From positions 1 to 6,641 of the forward strand of contig CALLYX010000202.1 in the NCBI GenBank assembly GCA_937858775.1: a DNA stretch of 6,641 bases. Reading direction: 5' to 3'. Position 1 is the first letter of the stretch, and each line of letters begins with the position of its first letter. The position numbers and the translations under genes are program-made. Shown one piece after another: positions 4,346 through 6,641 of the stretch. The DNA is from an uncultured bacterium (GTDB lineage: Bacteria; Auribacterota; Tritonobacteria; UBA1439). Below the pieces are notes generated by a model. That model did no database searches. It had not been told where the DNA came from and worked only from the letters and a program-made list of their open reading frames with translations.

Positions 4346-6403
4346 GTGGCCATCGAGGCGATGAAGAGGCTCACCATCCTCTTCCCCTCCTGGGCGGGAG
4401 AGCGGATAGAGGAGTGGCTCTACGCGCGCGGGGCGCTCCACCTCGAACGCCTCGACCGGGATTTCGCGGCGCTGAGCTCCTCGGCCTGCGCCGTCGACGC
4501 CGGCGGCCGGGAGGCGGCGGAGCATCTTGCCCGCGCGCGTGTGCTCATAGCGTCGCGCGACAAGGTGCGCCCCCCCGCGAGGGGCTTCCTGGACGCCATG
4601 CTCCCCGTGAAGGCGATCGTCCCATCCCGCGAGATGGACGAGGCGCGCTCGACGCTGGACATGGACGCCCTCTACGCGCGCGTGATGGAAGTGGAGGAGG
4701 CGCGGAAGGACGCCGTAGGCCGGTTGAACCTCGCAGCCAGGGAGCGCGAGATCCTGCTCGAATATGAGTTCGTGGATGCGCCCCTCGCGAGGATCAAGGC
4801 CCTCAAGAGGGCCTTTTTCATCGTCGCGCGGGGCGGTGCCGCCGGGATAGAGAACCTCTCGAGGGACCGCGGCGCATCCGTGCTCCTGGCGTGGGAGGCG
4901 AGGCGCCGCAGCGGGGAGAAGATCGTGATCGCCGCCGTGGGCCTGAAGGCGGACGAGGGGAAGTGCGCGGACATCCTCCGCGCGCACGGTTTCAGGATCA
5001 TGGAGCGCCCCGAATGCGACGAGCCCCCGGCGGACCGGCTCGCGGAGCTCCGGGGAGTGGAGGAGGGGCTGCGGGGCGAGATAGCGGCGCGGGACGCCGA
5101 GATGCGCGGCCTCCTTCCGGCCGGGGTCGCCCGCAAGCTCGATTGCCTGAAGGGGTACTGGGAGAGCGAGAACCGGCGCGCCGCCGCGGCCGGGTCGATG
5201 CTCTGCTCGCGCCGGATGGGGATCGCGCGCGGATACGCAAGGGCGGCCGGGGCGGACGCGCTCGCCGCGGCGCTCGAGGACGGCTTCCCGGGGGCCGCCG
5301 TCATCGTGGCCGACCCCGCCCCCTCGGAAAACGTGCCAGTCTCCATACGACTCCCGCGGTGGGCGCGCCCCGGGCAGCTGCTGATCAACATGTTCGGCCT
5401 CCCCAACTATTTCACCTTCGATCCCACCCCGTTCCTATTGTTCGTATTCCTTGCGTTCTTCGGCATCTGCTTCGCCGACGTGGTCTACGGCGCCCTGCTC
5501 ATCTGGTGCTCCCTGAGGCTCATGAGGCGCTACGGGGCGCAGGAGAACCTGCGGGAGTTCTTCCGCCTCTTCCTCTACTGCGGCGTGAGCACCGCGGTCT
5601 TCGGCGTCCTCACCGGGTCATGGGCCGCCGATATCTACAGCGCGGATTACCTCGGGAAGGACAATCTCCTCCTGCGCATCGTAGACAGAACCGCCGTGAT
5701 CGACATGCTGGGCAAGCCGGTCATCGCCCTCGTCGTCGCCCTCGCCATCGGGGTCCTGACGCAATTCTACGGCATATTGATGAGGATGCTGAAGGACCTC
5801 CTGCAGCGCAACTGGCGGGGGGCGGTATATGACGGGGCGTTCTGGCTGATATACCTCGGGGGCCTCCTGCTCTTCGCCGTCTCGTCCGTGTCCGGATCGG
5901 GCGGGGCGGCGCTCCCTCGCGCGGGCCTGGTCGCGGCGCTGGCCGCGATGGCCGGCCTTGTCCTCACCCAGGGAAGGGACCAGAAAGGATGGGGGCCGCG
6001 CCTCGTCACCGGCTTCGTCAGCCTCTACGGGATCCTGGGTGGATACGGGACCACGTCGTTCGTCGGGGACGTGCTCTCATACTCGCGCCTCCTCGCCCTT
6101 GGGCTCAACACCTTCATCGTGGGGATGTCTTTCAACATCATCGCCAAGCTCGTCCCCGAGATCGCCACGAGCATCTTTCCGTTCATGGGGGGGGCGATGG
6201 CCTCCTGGTGGTGCGGCGGGGCGATCGTCGTGCTGTGCATGGTCCTCGGGCACCTGTTCAACTTCATGATGAGCATCTTGAGCGCGTTCGTGCACTCGGC
6301 GCGCCTGATCCTGCTCGAGTTCTTCGGGCGCTTTTACCAGGGGGACGGGCAATGGTTCGAGCCGCACGGCTTCTCGAGCGAGAGCGTGCAGCTCGACGCG
6401 TGA
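4346..6403 (+). CDS. A/V-type ATP synthase subunit I (a-like stator membrane subunit)
   Basis: This complete 685-residue protein forms the ion half-channels and anchors the stator of the A/V-type rotary ATPase. Residues 1 to about 345 are the soluble cytoplasmic arm (opening MAIEAMKRLTILF, with coiled-coil stretches near 108-140 and 228-252). From 350 on it is membrane: helices at about 362-388, 405-429, 458-478, 497-513, 524-541, 565-600 and 615-657. The two arginines that face the rotor ring are present: Arg581 in VLSYSRLLALGL and Arg653 in AFVHSARLILLEFFGRFY, corresponding by motif to the paired arginines of Thermus subunit I. The ending FFGRFYQGDGQWFEP is the family's C-terminal signature. 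The first membrane helix reads FADVVYG where the family usually has a glycine-rich GDxGYG. Length is normal (600-700). The gene lies between subunits G/H and K. The coupling ion (H+ or Na+) cannot be told from this subunit. Confidence 0.95.
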   Translation: MAIEAMKRLTILFPSWAGERIEEWLYARGALHLERLDRDFAALSSSACAVDAGGREAAEHLARARVLIASRDKVRPPARGFLDAMLPVKAIVPSREMDEARSTLDMDALYARVMEVEEARKDAVGRLNLAAREREILLEYEFVDAPLARIKALKRAFFIVARGGAAGIENLSRDRGASVLLAWEARRRSGEKIVIAAVGLKADEGKCADILRAHGFRIMERPECDEPPADRLAELRGVEEGLRGEIAARDAEMRGLLPAGVARKLDCLKGYWESENRRAAAAGSMLCSRRMGIARGYARAAGADALAAALEDGFPGAAVIVADPAPSENVPVSIRLPRWARPGQLLINMFGLPNYFTFDPTPFLLFVFLAFFGICFADVVYGALLIWCSLRLMRRYGAQENLREFFRLFLYCGVSTAVFGVLTGSWAADIYSADYLGKDNLLLRIVDRTAVIDMLGKPVIALVVALAIGVLTQFYGILMRMLKDLLQRNWRGAVYDGAFWLIYLGGLLLFAVSSVSGSGGAALPRAGLVAALAAMAGLVLTQGRDQKGWGPRLVTGFVSLYGILGGYGTTSFVGDVLSYSRLLALGLNTFIVGMSFNIIAKLVPEIATSIFPFMGGAMASWWCGGAIVVLCMVLGHLFNFMMSILSAFVHSARLILLEFFGRFYQGDGQWFEPHGFSSESVQLDA

Positions 6404-6484
6404 TGCCGCGCGGGATGATCAGCGGGATCTGCGCCGGCGGCGGCGGGGCGACTTCAACGGCCGTTCACTCAAAAGGAGGGGCGT
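6404..6484 (+). promoter_or_regulatory. Spacer between subunits I and K with a near-perfect Shine-Dalgarno
   Basis: An 81-base gap interrupts an otherwise tightly packed operon. It ends with AAAGGAGG at 6472-6479, five bases before the ATG at 6485 and preceded by an A-rich CTCAAAA. This is the strongest ribosome binding site in the window. A perfect 10-base palindrome, AACGGCCGTT, lies at 6456-6465. I see no clear promoter. The strong site suits a subunit needed in many copies per enzyme. Confidence 0.5.
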
Positions 6485-6641
6485 ATGGCTGAGTTCCTGA
6501 GGCACTACTTTCTCCAGACCGGGTTCGCATGGGCGGTGGCGGGGGGGATGGCGTCGGTCATGCTCTCGGGCCTGGGGAGCGCGAGGGGGATACGGATCGC
6601 CGGCGCACAGGCGGGCGGCGTCCTCTCCGAGCAACCCGAGC
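6485..6641 (+). CDS. A/V-type ATP synthase subunit K (rotor-ring proteolipid), 5' part
   Basis: The first 52 residues are present; the gene runs off the end of the window. After a short leader (MAEFLRHYFLQTG), residues 13-33 form a glycine/alanine-rich membrane helix (AWAVAGGMASVMLSGLGSARG). Then comes RIAGAQAGGVLSEQPE, which matches the cytoplasmic loop of the proteolipid hairpin (family pattern G.A..GvlsE.P). The family's c-like subunits assemble into the membrane ring that carries H+ or Na+. The ion-binding glutamate lies in the next helix, outside the window, so neither the ion nor the one- or two-hairpin form can be decided. The start is set by the excellent Shine-Dalgarno at 6472-6479. 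Position after subunit I agrees with the H-I-K order. Confidence 0.85.
   Translation, partial: MAEFLRHYFLQTGFAWAVAGGMASVMLSGLGSARGIRIAGAQAGGVLSEQPE

Noticed and set aside
4088..5406. Long minus-strand ORFs antisense to ATP synthase subunits G/H and I
   Set aside because: They lie fully opposite well-conserved genes, have biased Arg/Pro/Ala composition and show no domain. They are typical of high-GC DNA.
6402..6492. Short 29-residue ORF from TGATG at the end of subunit I into the subunit K start
   Set aside because: It overlaps both neighbours in a stop/start fashion but has no Shine-Dalgarno of its own at a good distance and a Gly/Ala-rich product. A leader peptide cannot be excluded, but nothing supports it.
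1..6641. CRISPR array, tRNA, rRNA, insertion sequence or phage-like genes
   Set aside because: No regularly spaced repeats, cloverleaf-like segments, transposase/integrase motifs or terminal inverted repeats were seen on either strand.

Overview
The window looks like a join of three unrelated pieces, followed by one coherent high-GC bacterial locus. Positions 1 to about 330 carry the start of a Chloroflexota-style lipoprotein of the PCuAC copper-chaperone family. Positions about 325 to 950 carry the end of an AMP-forming ligase overlapping the start of an MBOAT acyltransferase, a DltA/DltB-like pair most reminiscent of Clostridia. From about 935 to the end the DNA is clearly richer in G+C and carries six more genes in two divergent groups. 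At both joins one protein family changes into another part-way along, within a stretch of roughly 18-20 bases that fits both parents. I read this as metagenome assembly chimerism rather than biology. The organism assignments of the first two pieces are inferences from protein style only.

Region about 935-3851 (minus strand, transcribed leftward): two adjacent secreted paralogues (3204-3851 and 2521-3192), each with a signal peptide, a short N-terminal 'DTI..DG' beta domain, a low-complexity linker and a BamE/SmpA-like C-terminal domain. They are followed by a DUSP23-like dual-specificity phosphatase (1934-2431) and a single-chain class II glycyl-tRNA synthetase (from 1929). The synthetase is cut off at the chimeric join before its anticodon-binding domain. 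Spacing inside this group is tight (11 bases and 4 bases), except for 89 bases before the phosphatase.

Region 3852-4033 is a 182-base divergent intergenic spacer that must hold the start signals of both groups.

Region 4034-6641 (plus strand): the first three genes of an A/V-type ATP synthase operon. They are subunit G/H (peripheral stalk coiled coil), subunit I (the a-like stator membrane subunit, complete at 685 residues) and subunit K (rotor-ring proteolipid, cut by the window end). The order H-I-K is the archaeal and Thermus order, in which E-C-F-A-B-D normally follow.

The very high G+C, bacterial single-chain glycyl-tRNA synthetase, A/V-type ATPase and secreted 'DTI..DG' domain proteins suggest an uncultured bacterium, possibly of the PVC/Omnitrophota/Aureabacteria neighbourhood. 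That placement is weak. I found no CRISPR array, tRNA, rRNA, insertion sequence or convincing new defence or mobile system.
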